This document shows, one piece after another, positions 6,477 to 8,253 of a stretch of DNA of 8,253 nucleotides (position 1 is its first letter; each line of letters begins with the position of its first letter). A program made the position numbers and the translations under genes. Source of the stretch: an uncultured Clostridia bacterium (GTDB lineage: Bacteria; Bacillota; Clostridia; Christensenellales; Pumilibacteraceae); contig CAKQJJ010000051.1 of the NCBI GenBank assembly GCA_934247335.1, forward strand, positions 1 through 8,253. Direction: 5' to 3'. The notes under the pieces are model-generated. The model was not told where the DNA came from. It saw nothing but the letters and a program-made list of their open reading frames with translations, and ran no database searches.

Positions 6477-7964
6477 TTATTTTGCGTGGTAGAGCTTCTT
6501 GGTCTGATAAACCGGATCCGAAGTGTAATTTATACCAAGCTTTTTGAGGACGTTGACGTCGACTTGGGAAAGAATTACGGTGGAATGGCATTCGGTGCCG
6601 CGAAGAAGGGGCAGGGCGCGCATGGCTTGTTCGGCGTACGGATCGGTGACGGCGGAAAGCGTGAGCGCGATCAGAATTTCGTCGGTGTGCAGGCGGGGAT
6701 TGTGTCCGCCGAGATGACGGGTTTTAAGCTCCTGAATGGGCTCTATAAGATGCGGCGGCAAAAGAAGAATTTTGTCGTCGATTCCGGCAATGGTCTTCAA
6801 GGCGTTGAGCAGCATTGCGCTGGTGGCTCCGAGCAGCAGCGAAGTTTTACCGGTGACTATCGTGCCGTCGTTAAGCTCGATTGCGGTTGCGGGCTCGCCT
6901 GTTTTTTCGGCTTTTTCGTGAGCGGCGGCAACTACTTTGCGTTCCGACACGGAAATCTGATTCTGCTGCATCAGAAGTTCGAGCTTGTTTACAACGGCGT
7001 CGCCCACTTTATCGTTACGGCGATCGCAAAGCGCGGTTAAATATCTGCGGATAATTTCCTGACGGGAAGCCTCGACGCACACCGCGTCGTCGGTAATGCA
7101 GTAGCCCGCCATGTTTACGCCCATATCGGTGGGCGATTTATAAAAAGATTTGCCGTAAATCTTTTCAAACATACGATTGAGCACGGGGAAAATTTCCACG
7201 TCGCGATTGTAGTTGACTGTGCTGACTCCGTACGCTTCGAGATGATAGGGGTCTATCATGTTGACGTCGTTTAAGTCGGCGGTGGCGGCTTCGTACGCCA
7301 CGTTTACCATATGGCGGAGCGGCAGATTCCAGATGGGGAAAGTTTCAAACTTTGCGTAGCCCGACTTTATTCCGCGCTTGTTGTCGTGGTAAAGCTGCGA
7401 AATGCAGGTTGCCATTTTTCCGCTTCCCGGTCCGGGCGCGGTGACGACTACGAGCTTGCGGGTGGTTTCGATATATTCGTTTTTGCCCAGTCCCTCTTCG
7501 CTGACGATTCCGTCCACGTCGTAGGGATAGTTGGCTATCGGATAGTGACGATAGGTGTTTATTCCCAGTTTTTTAAGCGTACGCTCGAACTTTTTGGCAA
7601 GTTTCTGCTCGTTGAACTGGGTAAGGCAAACGCTGCCCACGTACAGACCCACTTCGCGGAAAGCGTCGATAAGGCGCAGAACGTCGAGATCGTAGGTAAT
7701 GCCGAGATCGCCGCGCATTTTGCACTGTTCGATGGCGTCGGAATTGATGACGATAACCACTTCCGCCTCTTCCTTCATTTTGAGAAGCATCTGCAACTTG
7801 CTGTCGGGTTTGAATCCGGGAAGCACGCGCGACGCGTGATAGTCGTCGAACAGCTTGCCGCCGAATTCGAGATACAGTTTGCCGCCGAACTTGTCCACTC
7901 TCTCGCGGATATGTTCGGACTGCATGGAAAGGTATTTCTCGTTGTCGAAACCTATTTTATTCAT
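6477..7964 (-). CDS. DUF1846 (UPF0371) family protein
   Basis: A 495-residue cytoplasmic protein matching by eye the DUF1846/UPF0371 family, common in Firmicutes and Actinobacteria and without an established biochemical role. The frame extends to an ATG at 7994, but the ATG at 7964 is chosen because AGAGGAG lies just 5 bases upstream (GAGGAGAATTTATG) and the protein then begins MNKIGFDNEKYL, as the family does. Visible features: GGKLYLEFGGKLFDDYHASRVLPGF at about residues 27-51 (family signature area), a P-loop-like APGPGSGK at 176-183 after the strand KLVVV, suggesting nucleotide or phosphate binding, and DMGVNMAGYCITDD at about 280-293. The C-terminal half includes RHLGGHNPRLHTDEILIAL (416-434). 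There is no signal peptide or membrane segment. It has its own promoter and appears monocistronic; an unusual repeat array begins about 50 bp after its stop codon. Confidence 0.9.
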   Translation of the reverse strand: MNKIGFDNEKYLSMQSEHIRERVDKFGGKLYLEFGGKLFDDYHASRVLPGFKPDSKLQMLLKMKEEAEVVIVINSDAIEQCKMRGDLGITYDLDVLRLIDAFREVGLYVGSVCLTQFNEQKLAKKFERTLKKLGINTYRHYPIANYPYDVDGIVSEEGLGKNEYIETTRKLVVVTAPGPGSGKMATCISQLYHDNKRGIKSGYAKFETFPIWNLPLRHMVNVAYEAATADLNDVNMIDPYHLEAYGVSTVNYNRDVEIFPVLNRMFEKIYGKSFYKSPTDMGVNMAGYCITDDAVCVEASRQEIIRRYLTALCDRRNDKVGDAVVNKLELLMQQNQISVSERKVVAAAHEKAEKTGEPATAIELNDGTIVTGKTSLLLGATSAMLLNALKTIAGIDDKILLLPPHLIEPIQELKTRHLGGHNPRLHTDEILIALTLSAVTDPYAEQAMRALPLLRGTECHSTVILSQVDVNVLKKLGINYTSDPVYQTKKLYHAK

Positions 7965-8008
7965 AAATTCTCCTCTTTTGTGGAAATCGTACACTCTTCC
8001 GATTAAAT

Positions 8009-8037
8009 ATTATACTAAATTTTATGCCCAAAAGCAA
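8009..8037 (-). promoter_or_regulatory. Sigma-A type promoter of the DUF1846 gene
   Basis: On the minus strand TTGCTT (complement of 8032-8037) and a perfect TATAAT (complement of 8009-8014) are separated by 17 bp. The -35 box is weak (TTG retained), the -10 is consensus. Transcription would start near 8002, giving a leader of about 38 bases before the ATG at 7964, with no room for a riboswitch. Confidence 0.65.
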
Positions 8038-8078
8038 GCGTTTACGGCAAAAGAACGCGCTTTAACTCAGTTTAAATG

Positions 8079-8134
8079 AAAAACGCAACCGAGGATAGCC
8101 GACCGATTGAGCCGGATAAGCCGATTGCGTTTTT
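8079..8134 (-). terminator. Large-loop hairpin terminator of the small gene at the right edge
   Basis: AAAAACGCAA at 8079-8088 pairs perfectly with TTGCGTTTTT at 8125-8134. On the minus strand the stem lies about 25 bp after the stop codon of the edge gene and ends in TTTTT. The 36-base loop is GC-rich, with CCGATTG repeated at its edges, and may hold further pairing. The plus strand also ends in a T-run, so it could act in both directions. Confidence 0.6.
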
Positions 8135-8158
8135 TCGATTTATTTTTATTTACGTAAA

Positions 8159-8253
8159 TTACTTGTTTTCGCCTGCTTCTTCGTAGCCCTTTTCAAGCTT
8201 TTCTTTCATATCGTTCCAAGCTTTTTTGGCAGCAGCCATAGTGTCGGAATAAT
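8159..8253 (-). CDS. Small charged protein, C-terminal part only (5' end outside window)
   Basis: A minus-strand frame open from the right edge ends in TAA at 8159-8161. The 31 readable residues start YSDTMAAAKKAWND and end GYEEAGENK. They are rich in Lys, Glu and Ala with a regular charge pattern, suggesting an amphipathic or coiled-coil helix. An in-frame ATG at 8237-8239 has no Shine-Dalgarno sequence before it, so the real start is probably to the right. Support for it being a gene: a hairpin terminator follows the stop at a normal distance, and codon use (AAG, GAA, GCT, GGC) looks like the neighbours. The family is not recognised and no function is proposed. Confidence 0.5.
   Translation of the reverse strand, partial: YSDTMAAAKKAWNDMKEKLEKGYEEAGENK

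Noticed and set aside
3994..7040. Long open frames opposite argS, ychF and the DUF1846 gene (for example 3994-4611, 4759-5286, 6426-7040 plus strand)
   Set aside because: Each lies antisense to a well-recognised gene and shows no family motif of its own, so they are shadows of codon bias.
7965..7994. ATG at 7994 as start of the DUF1846 protein
   Set aside because: The AGAGGAG site lies between this ATG and the next one at 7964 at ideal spacing for the latter, and the extra ten residues do not look like the family's N-terminus.

Overview
The window looks like a chromosomal segment of an anaerobic Clostridia-type Firmicute, possibly a gut lineage such as Christensenellales. This rests on BspA-type leucine-rich-repeat lipoproteins with a Listeria-Bacteroides repeat, strong AGGAG ribosome binding sites, U-tailed hairpin terminators, the typical Firmicute forms of ArgRS, YchF and a DUF1846 protein, and intergenic regions packed with short GC-rich palindromic repeats. 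The taxonomic placement is an inference from style, not a database match.

Layout. Positions 1-2877 hold two plus-strand paralogues in tandem: the 3' part of one secreted LRR protein (running in from the left edge) and a complete 379-residue LRR lipoprotein. They are separated by about 770 bp with no credible gene, a mosaic of repeats: a 77-bp direct repeat at each end, two copies of a hairpin module in opposite orientations, a GC-rich hairpin, and a 168-bp element bounded by 29-bp terminal inverted repeats. Two back-to-back hairpin terminators (2897-2968) separate the second LRR gene from a convergent minus-strand pair, ychF (ribosome-associated P-loop ATPase) then argS (arginyl-tRNA synthetase). 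These two are 9 bp apart and probably co-transcribed, an ordinary translation-related housekeeping unit.

Upstream of ychF is a second gene-free stretch (5773-6476). It holds a second copy of the inverted-repeat element (5865-6035), a third copy of the hairpin module directly abutting it, an AT-rich inverted repeat, and a compact array of interleaved repeats: three 41-bp units and two pairs of exact 21-22 bp repeats. It is followed by a minus-strand monocistronic DUF1846 gene (6477-7964) with a readable promoter and strong RBS. The right edge holds the 3' end of a small charged minus-strand gene and its hairpin terminator.

The protein-coding genes belong to known families. The least explained content is the repeat landscape: two related MITE-like elements, a shared hairpin module placed next to them, and the 41-bp array downstream of the DUF1846 gene. 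No defence system, phage, integron, CRISPR array, tRNA or rRNA was recognised.
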